Origin: Actinomadura opuntiae
Lineage (GTDB): Bacteria > Actinomycetota > Actinomycetes > Streptosporangiales > Streptosporangiaceae
NCBI RefSeq assembly: GCF_030283205.1
Contig: NZ_JASNWF010000030.1
Coordinates: 1-64,000, forward strand
Length of the DNA stretch: 64,000 nucleotides
Direction: 5' to 3'
Shown here: positions 51,270-61,137 of the stretch, one piece after another
Layout of the letters: each line of letters begins with the position of its first letter
Numbering within the stretch: position 1 is the stretch's first letter
Notes under the pieces: model-generated
The model's database searches: none
Told to the model about the DNA's origin: nothing
What the model saw: the letters and a program-made list of their open reading frames with translations, nothing else
Translations under genes and position numbers: made by a program

Positions 51270-53266
51270 CGGGACACCTCCGCGACCGTCGGGAGCGGTC
51301 CGGTTCCGGAACCGGCTGCGGGTGTGTCCCGGTGCCGTGATTTGCGGTGGGCCAGGGCGATTCCGCCGGGGGTGGTGGTCACGGTGAGGACGAGCGAGAC
51401 GCCGGCGAACAGCAGCAGGTAGTCGGCCGGCAGCCCGAGGTAGTCCTCCATGATCGTGGCGGCGACTCCGCTGGACATCAGCAGCCCGCCGATCAAGGTG
51501 CCCTTGATCACCGAAATGCCGCCCAGGTAGGCCAGCGCGATCAGGACCAGGGTGTTGACGATGCCGAAGTTGGCCGGGTCGACCGAGCCGAAGTTGTAGG
51601 CGGTGAGCACCCCTACCACGCCCATCAGGAACGCCGACATCACGAACGCGGTGACCTTGATGGCGGGGACCGAGATCCCCGCTGCGGCGGCGGCCCGCTC
51701 GCTGGAGCGCACCGCCAGCATCCGCTGGCCGAGCCCGCTGCGCCGCAGGTTGGCCACCGCCACGCAGCACACCGCGGTGACCAGCAGGCACACCAGGCCG
51801 AACAGAGGGCTCGGGGGATGGTCGCCGTGCACCGGGAACGCCCCGGAGGGCCCGAAGTTGATGCCGAACAGCTTGGGCGGCGACACCGGCGATCCCAGGC
51901 CACTGGCGCCCCAGCTGGGGTTGTGGAACCCGAAGTTCTGCAGTGCCACGGCCGCCGCCAGGGTGAGGATCGCCAGATGCACACCGCGGACCCGCATCGC
52001 GGGCAGCACGTCCACCAGCCCGAACACGGCCGCAGCGGCGATCCCCAGCAGCGGCGCCCACGGCAGCCCGATCCCCAGGTTGATGCCGAGTTTGGACACC
52101 ACCAGCCCTGACAGCCCGGCGAAGGCGAACTGGGCGAGCGACACCTGCCCGACATAGCCGGTCAGCACCACCAGCGACAGGCACGCGATCACCGCGATGA
52201 GGGTGTTGATGAGTCCCTGCCGCAGGTCGTAGGGCAGCACCAGCAGCGCCACGGCGGCGATCGCCACCCCGATCGCGGTGGGCCGGGCGATGCGGCGCGG
52301 CGCGGGCGCTGGAGGAAGCCGGGGTTCGACGGTGCTGCCCCGGTCGGGCAGGCTCTTGCCGCGCCACATCAGCGCGGCCGCGATCACGATGAAGAACAGC
52401 ACGTCCGCAAGCCCCGGCATCGGCAGCCCGTTGGAGGTGGGGAACCACGACAGGGTCTGCAGATACAGCGCGACGGCCTGCAGGGCGCCCATGCCGAGCC
52501 CGGCCAGCGCCGCGACAGTGAAGGAGGTGAAGCGGGCGATGAGCGCGGCTCCGAGCGCGGGTACGACCGCCAGCGCCAGCGTGGTGGGATCCAGCTGGGT
52601 CATCGGCGCCACCAGGATGCCGACCACGCCGGCCAGCGCGCTGGCGAACGTGGTGTTCAGCAGGGACAGTCGCCGGGGCGACAACCCCGACATCATCGCT
52701 TCGGCCTCGTCCTCCTGCGCGGCCCGCGTCGCCAGACCGAACCGGCTGTAGCGGTAGACGGCGGTCAGTGCGAGGCCGACCGCGACCGCGAGGCCCGCCA
52801 CCTCCAGCCGCACGAGGGGAACCGCGCCGCCGAACAGGTGGACGCTGCCGCCGGCCAGGACCGGCGGGGCGGTCTGCCCGGTCCCGCCGAAGCGAAGCAC
52901 GATCAGCGCCTGGACGGTCAGCAGCAGCCCGACGCTGGCCACGAGCTTGGCCAGCGGCGCCGACTTGCGCAGCCACTTGAACACCGCGACGTCGATCAAC
53001 GCTCCGAGCAGCGCCGACAACGCCACCGACAGCAGGAAAGCCGGGATGACCGGTACCGGCCCGCCGACGCCCGGGTAGTACAGGGGCAGCAGCAGATGCC
53101 CCGACCGCAGCCCATAGAAGGTGTAAGCACCCCACATCGCCATCGCCCCGGCGCTGACGTTGATGATGCCGGCGCCGCGGTGAGTCAGTACCAGGCTCTG
53201 GGCGAGCCCGGCGTACAGGGCACCGGGCCCGAGTCCGAGCAGGATGAAAAGGATCAGTTGGTCCAC
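51266..53266 (-). CDS. Fused LivH-LivM branched-chain-type ABC permease
   Basis: 666 residues, about twice one permease. Residues 1-310 are LivH-like (GLGPGALYAGLAQSLVLTHR; INVSAGAMAMWGAY). A short Pro/Arg linker (LPPAPAPRRIARP) leads to a LivM-like half (LTGYVGQVSLAQFAFAGLSG; EDYLGLPADYLLLFAG) and a hydrophilic tail. About 16-18 membrane segments. LivH/LivM are usually separate genes; fusions are known in actinobacteria. Confidence 0.92.
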   Translation of the reverse strand: MDQLILFILLGLGPGALYAGLAQSLVLTHRGAGIINVSAGAMAMWGAYTFYGLRSGHLLLPLYYPGVGGPVPVIPAFLLSVALSALLGALIDVAVFKWLRKSAPLAKLVASVGLLLTVQALIVLRFGGTGQTAPPVLAGGSVHLFGGAVPLVRLEVAGLAVAVGLALTAVYRYSRFGLATRAAQEDEAEAMMSGLSPRRLSLLNTTFASALAGVVGILVAPMTQLDPTTLALAVVPALGAALIARFTSFTVAALAGLGMGALQAVALYLQTLSWFPTSNGLPMPGLADVLFFIVIAAALMWRGKSLPDRGSTVEPRLPPAPAPRRIARPTAIGVAIAAVALLVLPYDLRQGLINTLIAVIACLSLVVLTGYVGQVSLAQFAFAGLSGLVVSKLGINLGIGLPWAPLLGIAAAAVFGLVDVLPAMRVRGVHLAILTLAAAVALQNFGFHNPSWGASGLGSPVSPPKLFGINFGPSGAFPVHGDHPPSPLFGLVCLLVTAVCCVAVANLRRSGLGQRMLAVRSSERAAAAAGISVPAIKVTAFVMSAFLMGVVGVLTAYNFGSVDPANFGIVNTLVLIALAYLGGISVIKGTLIGGLLMSSGVAATIMEDYLGLPADYLLLFAGVSLVLTVTTTPGGIALAHRKSRHRDTPAAGSGTGPLPTVAEVSR

Positions 53267-53294
53267 GTCGATTCTCCGGTCGTGCGGCCTGGTG

Positions 53295-54581
53295 TCAGGC
53301 GGGGAGGTTGATCCAGCCGCCGGACGCGTCGACCCACTTGCCGTCGCCCTCGTAGCTGTAGTACCGCGCCGCCTGCGCGCCCAGCGTCGGGAACTGGGTG
53401 ATCGCGCCGAATTTCAGGGTGGGCGGTCCCATCAGCAGCGGTCCGGTGTAGGCCTTGGCCGCGTCGGCGATCTTCGCGGTGGTCAGCGCGCCGGGTCCCG
53501 CCTTGGTGAGGATCTTGGCGGCGGCGAAGATGGAGGAGAATCCGGCGGGCGCGTTGATGCCCGGCTCGGCTCCCTTGGGCGCGTACCGGGCCATGACCGC
53601 CTTGTAGAGCGCGACGTGGCCGGAGGGATCGGGCGCGTTGGTGTTCAGCATCGAGCCGCTGAAGATCCACTTGGGCAGGTCGCCCAGTGCCTTCTTCACC
53701 GCTCCGGAGGCGCACAACCCGGACGACAGCAGCGGGGTCTTGATCGCGGCCTGCTGGTAGGCCTTGGCCATGGCGATGCACGCCGTCGGGGTCACCGCGA
53801 TGGGCATGATCGCATCGACGCCTCCGGCGCCGACAGCCTGCATCGGGCTCAGCAGGTCCGCGCTGCCGGACGGGTAGGTGGTCAGCTTCACGGTGATGCC
53901 GCGCGCTTCGATGCCCTGCTTGATGCTCTTGGCGATCTCCTGGTTGCCGGGGTTGTCGTCGGCGATCATCGCGACCGTCTTGGCTTTGAGCTTGTCGCTC
54001 AGGAAGATCGGCGTGGAGGCCTTGCCGGCCAGGGAACTGGCGTTGAGGGCGTAGGTGTTGCCTGCCGTCACGTCCGGTCCGGGGTTGGCGACGGCGACCA
54101 GGTCGGGCTTCTTGCCGGCCAGGGTCGCGTGCAGCGACTGCGTCCCGACGTTGAGGCCGCCCTGCACGATGAGCTTGACGTTGTCGTCGGCGAGCATCTG
54201 CTGCCCGCACCGCTGCCCCTGCGACTCGGCGGAGACGATGTCGCAGGTGGCGAGCTTCAGCGGGTGTCCGCCGACCCCACCCAGTTCGGTGTTGAGGTAG
54301 GCGACGGCGGCCTGTGCCGCGACGGTGAACTCAGGGTTGGACACCGGCCCGCCCTGCTGGTTGATCAGGCCGAGGGTGATCGCAGTGCCGGTCGCCTTTC
54401 CGGTTCCGGTGGTGCCGCTGACCGTCTTGGCCAGCGCGGCGTCGATCGTCGTGGGAGCCGCGGACTCCTTGGCCGCGCCGGGACCGCTGTCGTCGTTGGC
54501 GCAGGCGGTCAGGCCCAGGGCCAGGGGCAGGGCGAGGGACAGGGTGATGCGTCCCAGCCGCCCCGTGGCGGTAGCGCTCAT
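53295..54581 (-). CDS. Substrate-binding lipoprotein of Liv-type ABC importer
   Basis: 428 residues from ATG 54581. Lipoprotein signal ITLSLALPLALGLTAC, then a type I periplasmic-binding fold (Peripla_BP_6): ITLGLINQQGGPVSN, QGQRCGQQMLADDNVKLIVQ, AMIADDNPGNQEIAK. The Liv family carries amino acids but also aromatic acids and other small molecules in catabolic loci. Its position ahead of C-glycoside genes suggests an aromatic glycoside ligand. First gene of the minus-strand operon, 28 bp before the permease. Confidence 0.9.
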   Translation of the reverse strand: MSATATGRLGRITLSLALPLALGLTACANDDSGPGAAKESAAPTTIDAALAKTVSGTTGTGKATGTAITLGLINQQGGPVSNPEFTVAAQAAVAYLNTELGGVGGHPLKLATCDIVSAESQGQRCGQQMLADDNVKLIVQGGLNVGTQSLHATLAGKKPDLVAVANPGPDVTAGNTYALNASSLAGKASTPIFLSDKLKAKTVAMIADDNPGNQEIAKSIKQGIEARGITVKLTTYPSGSADLLSPMQAVGAGGVDAIMPIAVTPTACIAMAKAYQQAAIKTPLLSSGLCASGAVKKALGDLPKWIFSGSMLNTNAPDPSGHVALYKAVMARYAPKGAEPGINAPAGFSSIFAAAKILTKAGPGALTTAKIADAAKAYTGPLLMGPPTLKFGAITQFPTLGAQAARYYSYEGDGKWVDASGGWINLPA

Positions 54582-54824
54582 GGTCAGCTCCTGGATCTTC
54601 CAGATCACCGGGCTCGTCCGCCGTCGGTGATCATCGATGGGAGGGGGTGCGGTCCTGCCCTTGCCAAAGGACCAGCCAATGGGCTGGGGGCAGGACGCCG
54701 GGGGTGGTGCGGCACGGTCACCCGAACCACTTACGCCGGAACCTATTGAACTTTTGCCGGATTGCGAGGAAACTAAGCCAGCGATCCTCATAAGTCAACC
54801 CTTGCGCTACGTAAGGAAACGCGC
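54582..54824. promoter_or_regulatory. Divergent promoter region of the catabolic locus
   Basis: 243 bp between livK-like and ROK genes. A near-palindrome CTTGCGCTACGTAAG (54801-54815) abuts the ROK ribosome binding site. A related TTGCGAGGAAACTAAG lies 50 bp to the left. These are candidate operators for the ROK protein. The left half carries an imperfect CCTGCCC/GGGGCAGG hairpin (54654-54694) in the operon leader. Confidence 0.45.
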
Positions 54825-56108
54825 TTGAAACAGCAGCACATCGACGGTCAAGACCAGGTGCGGGTGCCGCGCCGCCTGCAGCGCCCCACGTCAGCGAGCA
54901 TGTCGGCGACGCTGGTCGAGCTGGTGCGCACCCATGAGCTGGTTACCACGGGTGACTTGTGCGAGGCCACCGGCATGGGCCGGACCGTGGTCGCCCAGCG
55001 GATCGCCCAACTGTTGGACAGCGGGCTGCTCGCCCACCGGGGCAAGGGCCGTTCGACCGGCGGGCGGGCTCCACGCGAGTTGAGGTTCCATCAGGAGGCC
55101 GCCACCGTGCTCGGCGTCGAGGTCGGCGTCACGAGCCTGATGGTGGGCCTGACCGACCTGGGCGGAACACCGCTGGAGGTCCGGGAAGCCGACTGGGACG
55201 TCACCTGCGGTCCCGAGGGGACGCTCGCGCGGGTCGAGCAGATGGTGGAGGAGATCCTCGCCGCCCAGCCCACGCGGGCGCCGTTGGCGGGCGTCGGGGT
55301 CGGCCTGCCGTGCCCGGTGGAGTTCGCCAGCGGCCGGCCGGTCTCTCCGCCGATCCTGTCGGGCTGGGACGACTACCCCGTCCGCGAGCGGCTGGCGGCC
55401 AAGTTCGGCGTCGAGGTGTGGGTCGACAACGAGGTGAACGCCATGGCGCTGGGCGAGCTGCGCAGCGGCACGGCCCGCGGCGTGGACGACTTCGTCTACG
55501 TCAAGGTCGGCACCGGAATCGGCGCGGGCCTGGTGTCGGCCGGACGCCTGCATCGCGGTGCCCAAGGCTGCGCCGGCGACATCGCGCACCTGTGCATGGA
55601 CCCGGCCTCCACCCGGCAGTGCCGGTGCGGAAAGCAGGGATGCCTGCAGACCTTCGCCAGCGGAAGCGCACTGGGCAGAGCCGCCACCGAACTGGCCGAG
55701 AGCGGCCAGAGCCTGATGCTCGCCCGGCGCCTGGCCGAGGCCGGCGCCGTCACCGCCGAAGACCTCAGCCAGGCCGCCGCGCACGGCGACCCGCTGTGCG
55801 TCGAGCTGATGACCACCGCCGGACAGCACCTGGGCGAAGCGCTGACCAGCCTCATCAACGTCTTCAACCCTGAACTGGTGGTGATCGGCGGAGGAGTCTC
55901 CCTCGCCGGAGACCTGCTGCTGCCCTCGCTGCGCAAGACCGTCTACGCACGGTCGCTGCCACTGGCGACCCGCGACCTGCGCGTCACCCTGTCGGCCCAC
56001 GCCGACCAGGCCGGCGTCGTCGGCGCAGCCCTCACCGCCGTCGACGAACTGCTCAGCGCCGCCCACCTGGACACGCTCACCGACCTGCTCACCACGGAGA
56101 CCCCATGA
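54825..56108 (+). CDS. ROK-family transcriptional regulator
   Basis: 427 residues from TTG 54825 (AAGGAA upstream); ATG 54900 would still keep the HTH. N-terminal winged helix (LVELVRTHELVTTGDLCEAT; RTVVAQRIAQLLDSGLL), then the ROK sugar-kinase-like fold: GVGVGLPCPVEF, KVGTGIGAGLV, zinc motif CRCGKQGC (C-x-C-x4-C), VIGGGVSLAGDL. ROK repressors bind sugars or glycosides as inducers. Divergent from the importer/lyase operon and coupled to the Gfo/Idh gene by ATGA, so it likely controls both. Confidence 0.93.
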   Translation: MKQQHIDGQDQVRVPRRLQRPTSASMSATLVELVRTHELVTTGDLCEATGMGRTVVAQRIAQLLDSGLLAHRGKGRSTGGRAPRELRFHQEAATVLGVEVGVTSLMVGLTDLGGTPLEVREADWDVTCGPEGTLARVEQMVEEILAAQPTRAPLAGVGVGLPCPVEFASGRPVSPPILSGWDDYPVRERLAAKFGVEVWVDNEVNAMALGELRSGTARGVDDFVYVKVGTGIGAGLVSAGRLHRGAQGCAGDIAHLCMDPASTRQCRCGKQGCLQTFASGSALGRAATELAESGQSLMLARRLAEAGAVTAEDLSQAAAHGDPLCVELMTTAGQHLGEALTSLINVFNPELVVIGGGVSLAGDLLLPSLRKTVYARSLPLATRDLRVTLSAHADQAGVVGAALTAVDELLSAAHLDTLTDLLTTETP

Positions 56109-57298
56109 CCGAACCCAAGACCGACTCGACGACAGGTCCCGTGACGGGCACCATGGGCGGCCGTGCAAGCCGCCTGCGCGCCGGGCTGGTCGGCGCCGGC
56201 ATGATCGCCTCGGTGCACGCCCGCGCCGCCCGGCTCAACGGCGCGCAGATCACCGGCGTCGCCGCCTCCACCCCCGAACGCTCACGCCAGGCCGCCTCCC
56301 GGCTGGGCGCCGACCGGGCCTTCGACTCCCCGCAGCAACTCATCGAGTCCGACGACGTCGACATCGTGCACATCTGCACCCCCAACCACCTGCACGCCCC
56401 CCTGGCCTCGGCCGCGCTCCAAGCGGGCAAGCACGTCGTGTGCGAAAAGCCCCTCGCCATGGACACCGCGCAGGCCACCGCTCTTGCTGGCCAGGCCCGC
56501 TCCGCCGGCCTGATCGCCGCCGTCCCGTTCATCTACCGCTACTACGCGCTGGTCCGCCATGCCCGAGCACGGCTGCAGGACGACGATCCCGGGGACCTGC
56601 GGCTGATCCACGGCGGCTACCTGCAGGACTGGCTTCTGGAGCAGGACGACGACAACTGGCGAGTCGACTCCACCCTCGGCGGCGCCTCCCGGGCCTTCGG
56701 CGATATCGGTTCGCACTGGTGCGACCTGGCCCAGTTCGTCTCCGGGCACACCATCGTCAGCCTCACCGCCCGTACCCTGCGCGCCCATGACCAGCGGCGC
56801 CGTGAGGCCTCCCGCACCTCCTTCTCCCGAGCCTCGGCCGTCGGCGTATTGACCCCCGTCGACACCGAGGACGCCGTGGCTGTCCAGTTCGTTACCGACC
56901 GCGGCGCCCTCGGATCACTTCTGGTCAGCCAGATCTCGGCCGGCCACAAGAACGGGCTGCGGATCGAGTTCGACGCCGCCGCCGAATCGCTCGCCTTCGA
57001 CCAGGAGCGCCCCGAGACACTGTGGCGCGGCCAGCGCGACGGCTCCGCCCTGCTCGCCCGCGATCCGGCGAACCTCGCCGGCCAAGCCCAGCGCGTCACC
57101 TCGCTGCCCGCCGGGCATCCCGAAGGTTACGAACGATGCTTCGAGGCCTTCATCAACGACGTCTACACCGGGGTCCGCACCGGCTCGGCCCCCGACCTGA
57201 TGCCCACCTTCGACGACGGCCTGGCCGCCGCCCGGCTGACCGACGCCGTCCTGCGGTCCGCGGCCGCCGGCCAGTGGACCGACATCACTGCCTCCTGA
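56105..57298 (+). CDS. Gfo/Idh/MocA-family oxidoreductase
   Basis: 397 residues. Rossmann motif GLVGAGMIASVHARAA after a 20-residue N-terminal extension, ICTPNHLHAPLASAAL, then the diagnostic EKPLA (VVCEKPLAMD) and a C-terminal beta-sheet domain with DIGSHWCDLAQF. The family oxidises or reduces sugars with NAD(P). DgpA of the puerarin pathway, a glycoside C3-oxidoreductase, belongs here. In this locus it could reduce 3-keto-sugar after C-C cleavage or be an alternative C3-oxidase to the GMC enzyme. Confidence 0.92.
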   Translation: MTEPKTDSTTGPVTGTMGGRASRLRAGLVGAGMIASVHARAARLNGAQITGVAASTPERSRQAASRLGADRAFDSPQQLIESDDVDIVHICTPNHLHAPLASAALQAGKHVVCEKPLAMDTAQATALAGQARSAGLIAAVPFIYRYYALVRHARARLQDDDPGDLRLIHGGYLQDWLLEQDDDNWRVDSTLGGASRAFGDIGSHWCDLAQFVSGHTIVSLTARTLRAHDQRRREASRTSFSRASAVGVLTPVDTEDAVAVQFVTDRGALGSLLVSQISAGHKNGLRIEFDAAAESLAFDQERPETLWRGQRDGSALLARDPANLAGQAQRVTSLPAGHPEGYERCFEAFINDVYTGVRTGSAPDLMPTFDDGLAAARLTDAVLRSAAAGQWTDITAS

Positions 57299-57411
57299 CC
57301 CCTTCCGCCGGGATACCCGCCGCGCCTGCGGCCGGTGAGCCGCTGCGGGTTGTGCCGCCGGGCCCCGTGCAAGCGGGCCCCGCCCTTTTTGCTGCTGTTG
57401 AGGAGCGTCCT

Positions 57412-58470
57412 ATGAGCAAGACGATGACGGCCGTGCGCATCCATGAGCACGGCGGCCCCGAGGTACTGAAGGTCGAGCAGGTCCCCGTTCCCGAGCCCGC
57501 CCCCGGCGAGGTCCTGGTCCGGGTCCGCGCCACCTCCGTCAACTGGTGGGACGCCGGATACCGCAAAGGCATCGTGCAGCCCCGCCCAGGCGTCCCGTCG
57601 CTGCCGCTGCCCTTCCAACTCGGCCGAGAGGCCGCGGGCCAAGTCACCGCCGTCGGCAGCGGCGTGCGCTCCTTCACCCCCGGCGACCGCGTCGTGGTGA
57701 TGACCTGCCCCGCGTGCGGACGCTGCACGGCGTGCCGCCGCGGCGACGACAACCTGTGCCAGGACACCCAACTGCCCGGGCACCAGCGTTTCGGCGGCTA
57801 CGCCGAATACGTCACCGCCCCCCAGAACGGACTGCTGAAGGCACCCGACGGTGTCGACTTCGAAACCCTCGCCTGCGTCCTGTGGTCCTACGGCACGGTC
57901 CTGCACATGGTCAACGCTCGCGCCCGCATCCAGCCGGGCGACACCGTCCTGGTCACCGGCGCCTCCGGCGGCATGGGCACCGCCGCGCTGCAACTGTCCA
58001 GGCTCGCCGGAGCCCAGCTGATCATCGCCCTCACCGGTTCTGCCGACAAGACCGACGCCCTGCTGACTGCCGGCGCCGACATCGCCCTCAACTACAAGGA
58101 CCCCGACATCGTCGAGCAGATCCGCGCACAGACCGGCGGCACCGGCGTCGATGTCGTCCTGGACAACGTCGGCGGCCCGATGCTCCCCCTGGCGATCAAA
58201 GCGTCCCGGCTCGGCGGCAAGATCGTGCTGGCCGCGGTGATGGGGGGCCGGACCGCCGAGGTCCACATCGGTGAGGTCTTCGCCAAGCACCTGGACATCC
58301 TGGGCACCCGCGCCTCCACCCGCCGTGAGCAGGAACTCGTCCTGCAGTTCGCCGCCGCCGGGAAGATCGCGCCCGTCATCGGCGCCCGCTACCCGCTCAC
58401 CCAAGCCGCGACAGCCCACAAGGCCCTGGACGCGGGAAGCTACGTCGGCAAGATCGTTCTAGTGCCCTGA
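57412..58470 (+). CDS. Zinc-type alcohol dehydrogenase/quinone reductase family
   Basis: 352 residues from ATG 57412 (GAGGAG upstream). MDR fold: GroES-like N-terminal domain, structural-zinc cysteines CPACGRCTACRRGDDNLC, cofactor loop VTGASGGMGTAAL, C-terminal VGKIVLVP. The VTGASGGMG loop is quinone-reductase-like and the cysteine lobe ADH-like. Lies 113 bp after the Gfo/Idh gene on the same strand. It may process the aglycone or keto-sugar; substrate unknown. Confidence 0.9.
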   Translation: MSKTMTAVRIHEHGGPEVLKVEQVPVPEPAPGEVLVRVRATSVNWWDAGYRKGIVQPRPGVPSLPLPFQLGREAAGQVTAVGSGVRSFTPGDRVVVMTCPACGRCTACRRGDDNLCQDTQLPGHQRFGGYAEYVTAPQNGLLKAPDGVDFETLACVLWSYGTVLHMVNARARIQPGDTVLVTGASGGMGTAALQLSRLAGAQLIIALTGSADKTDALLTAGADIALNYKDPDIVEQIRAQTGGTGVDVVLDNVGGPMLPLAIKASRLGGKIVLAAVMGGRTAEVHIGEVFAKHLDILGTRASTRREQELVLQFAAAGKIAPVIGARYPLTQAATAHKALDAGSYVGKIVLVP

Positions 58471-58508
58471 CCCACCGCCAGACAACGCTTCCGCCGCCCC
58501 GCTCGCCT

Positions 58509-58650
58509 AGCCGGTCCTTCCTCGCCCACGCGGCAAACCGATCACCACTGGCCTGGTTCTATGCCGCGGCGCTTCACCGCGGCGGCCCCAAGCACCCCAC
58601 CTACAAGGCCATCGAGGAACTCGGCCGTGCGCGGTCAAGAGCATCTTGGG
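58509..58650 (+). pseudogene. Tn3-family transposase C-terminal fragment
   Basis: One frame reads SRSFLAHAANRSPLAWFYAA, RGGPKHPTYKAIEELGRA and then loses frame by one base before VKSIL. This resembles the HPTYQAIEELGRA segment near the C terminus of some Tn3 transposases. About 45 codons remain. Confidence 0.5.
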
Positions 58651-58664
58651 AAAAGCAGGTGGCG

Positions 58665-59387
58665 CTACGGGGTGTCTGTGCGCGGGTAGGGCAGCACGAG
58701 ATGGCCGATGGACAGGCCGCGGATCAATGAGCCGGCGAGGTTCTCGGTGAGGGCCGCCAGCGCCAGCAGATCGAAGGTCTGGCAGATGGCGATGCGCTCG
58801 TAGCCGGAGTCTTTGTAGGGCAGAACCATGCCCTGATCCCCTTGCCGGACGATTTCGTAGGCCCAGGCGCCGTTCAACCCGGTCACACGCAGGCCGACCA
58901 GCCAATCGCCCTGGTAGCCGCTGTGCGTGTCAGCCAGGCTTCCGGCGAGCGCGAGCGCCCCGTAGGCCAGGCCGAGGACCAGCCAGGGACTCACCGCCCG
59001 GTACTGCGGCTGCTCGTCGTGGAGGTTGGCGGATGCATTTCGCCATCCCGGGGCCACATGGGTGCACCCGACCCCGCATAGAAGGGTGACCGATCCGTCC
59101 TCGTGGACGGAGGTCACCAGGAAGCGGCTTTCGTGGATCGCACCGGTCTCTCGGTCGACACCGTTGACCAGCGCGTAGCCGGTGCTGCGCCGTTCCCACA
59201 CGCCACGATCCAGATCCGGCGCAAACTCCGCATGGCCGCGGTCACGCACGATGCCGCCGGTGATCGGGGCGAGTTCATACTCGGGGCGTTGGGTGAGCAA
59301 GTCGACCAGCGCGTCCTCGGCCCCAGCGGCGGGATGGGCGACCAGGTACAGGTGGCCGTTCTGGGGGTAGTTGATTGACCTGGCAGG
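58665..59387 (-). CDS. Hypothetical protein, 5'-truncated
   Basis: The frame is open from 59387 with no normal start: INYPQNGHLYLVAHPAAGAE, then the main body. TTG 59300 gives 211 residues, but coding-like sequence continues upstream of it to a TGA at 59388-59390, so the N terminus is probably lost. Soluble alpha/beta protein with a hydrophobic helix (SPWLVLGLAYGALALAGSLA). Function not recognised. It lies next to the Tn3 tnpA scrap, which may mark the breakpoint. Confidence 0.55.
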   Translation of the reverse strand, partial: PARSINYPQNGHLYLVAHPAAGAEDALVDLLTQRPEYELAPITGGIVRDRGHAEFAPDLDRGVWERRSTGYALVNGVDRETGAIHESRFLVTSVHEDGSVTLLCGVGCTHVAPGWRNASANLHDEQPQYRAVSPWLVLGLAYGALALAGSLADTHSGYQGDWLVGLRVTGLNGAWAYEIVRQGDQGMVLPYKDSGYERIAICQTFDLLALAALTENLAGSLIRGLSIGHLVLPYPRTDTP

Positions 59388-59879
59388 TCAGTGGCCTGGA
59401 GGCTGGTCCGCCCTGTAAGGCAAGTAGATGATTCGCCGTTCGGGGATCTGGGGGGCCCGCAGGATTCTCGGCCGTGCCGAGCTACGCACGTGGCGGGCCG
59501 GTGAAGCCCACCGGTTTCGGCGAAGTCAGTCGGGCTCTCGCTGAAGAAGAGCATCTCGACGCGAGAACCACCTGACCCTCCGCCCCATCGTTGGAGGACG
59601 TAGGCGAGAGCAGATCCACTCGTATCAGGCCGAGCTGGTGCTGGCGGTGCGATCCACGGCGCATCAGCGGCTGGCGTACCTCCCAGCCTAGACGCGGTTC
59701 AAGAAGGTGATCGCGCGCGTGCAGGACTGCCTCGCTCTGCCGCAGTCATGAAGGCGGCGCCGGAGTCGGCACGGCTCCTGTCGCGGCGCGACTGCGCTGT
59801 CAGCGTCGGCACCGTTAGCCTCCACTGGCCAACGCCTCCAACTTGCCTAACGTTCCTCAATCCGGTCCGGGATGCCGAC
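59388..59879. other. About 490 bp without a recognisable gene
   Basis: No frame of protein-like composition longer than about 40 codons and no repeats noticed. It separates two remnant blocks. Confidence 0.4.
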
Positions 59880-60090
59880 CTGCATGATTGCTTGACAACC
59901 CAAGAAAACGATGGGCGTGCTCGGCGATACCTCCGTCCTCGAGGACGAGGAGCTGGTCGGCCGCGGTGACCGTCTCGAGCCGGTGCACGATGACCAGCAC
60001 GAACTGGCCGGCTATCAGCGCGGTCAGCGCGCGGCCGATCGCGGCGGCCGACGCGGGGCCGCCTCGTCCAGCTGAACGGCGTCCGTACGC
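59880..60090 (-). pseudogene. ABC exporter ATPase C-terminal remnant
   Basis: The minus strand reads ASAAAIGRALTALIAGQFVL, VIVHRLETVTAADQLLVLED and GGIAEH. This is the D-loop/H-loop end of an ABC exporter ATPase (usual form VLVIAHRL ... D.ILVLEDGRI.E.G). Everything upstream is missing and no start is present. Confidence 0.65.
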
Positions 60091-60209
60091 TCAGCGCACG
60101 TCCACGGGACGGGCGGCGCCGGTCGCCTCTGGCCACAGGGTCGAGTCGCCCGTCATGCTCCGCTACCTGGCGGCCCAGGACACGTTCGGGAGAAGGGTTC
60201 CTTATCAGG

Positions 60210-60545
60210 CAGGCCCGTAGGGGGGTATGGACCGGTCGGAGCCGCTTCCCTGTGCCCCACTGCGCCGTCCCCGAGTGCCTGGCCGGAGGCATCGCGCTGG
60301 AGCAGCCCGAGCAGAGCGATCACTGTGTTCTCTAGGCGCTCGGTGCTGCACAGGGCCTCCGTCAGCGCGGCGTAGGGATCGGCGGCATCCCTGTGAGTCA
60401 GTGCCTCCTCCAGCTCCAGCCGCAGTGCGGTAAGGGGGGTGCGCAGCTCGTGCGAGGCCTGAACGGCGAACCGGCGCTGCCCCGCGGTGAGGCGCCCATC
60501 AGGAACCTCACCATAAGGGCAGACGCCTGGATGCAGTTCGATCAT
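60210..60545 (-). pseudogene. Sensor histidine kinase fragment (DHp domain)
   Basis: Reads QRRFAVQASHELRTPLTALR, LELEEALTHR and CSTERLENTVIALLGLLQRD: the H-box helix with its phospho-acceptor His (codon 60450-60452) and the second DHp helix. The sensor part before it and the ATPase domain after it are absent. Confidence 0.7.
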
Positions 60546-61117
60546 CGTCAGTCACGTTCCCACACAGTCGCTGGTCGCTACCTCACCCACCATCACCCCG
60601 CGCTGGCACCCGCAACACCGGGGAAACTACCTATCCCGGTACCGGTCCCCCGCATGTCTCCCTGGAGCAGCCTCCGAGACAAGAGCCCCTCTCACGGACC
60701 TTTCCGGCGCCGCCGCGAACCGATGCCAGAGGCGTCGTCCCTGGTGAGCGCGTTGCCGGTGGCGCGGCCAGCGCGATCGCGCCACGGTCGACATGCCCGG
60801 GAACTGCAGCGATGCCTGTTGGACGACTCAGGGGTCGTAACAGTATGCGCATGTAGAATGACATGTAGTGATGGTTTGGTGTGGGCGGGTGCGCAAGGAC
60901 GAGCAACCCCCATGGATCGCGCCCTTGGCGACTTCTGCGGCCGGGGTATCCTTGCGGCTCGGGGGAGCCGCTGTGCCGGGTACGCCGGGAAGCGGACAAG
61001 ATGCTGTACGGCGCCTCCGGCGAGGCCCCCGGTCGGTGGACCGCACGTGCTGGCATTTTCCTGTTGCAGGTGGACGCGCACCGGTCCAGAGCGCGGTCTC
61101 GCAACAGGTGACGGCTG

Positions 61118-61137
61118 AACCGTTCGACAATGTCGGC
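61118..61137 (+). repeat. Direct repeat copy 1
   Basis: AACCGTTCGACAATGTCGGC, identical to 61325-61344, 207 bp apart. Possibly ends of a vanished insertion or paired regulatory sites. Confidence 0.6.

Noticed and set aside
50490..53135. 881-codon minus-strand frame starting inside the permease gene
   Set aside because: Only its last part (from GTG 51269) is the LivG-like gene. Upstream it is a frame-shifted reading of the permease.
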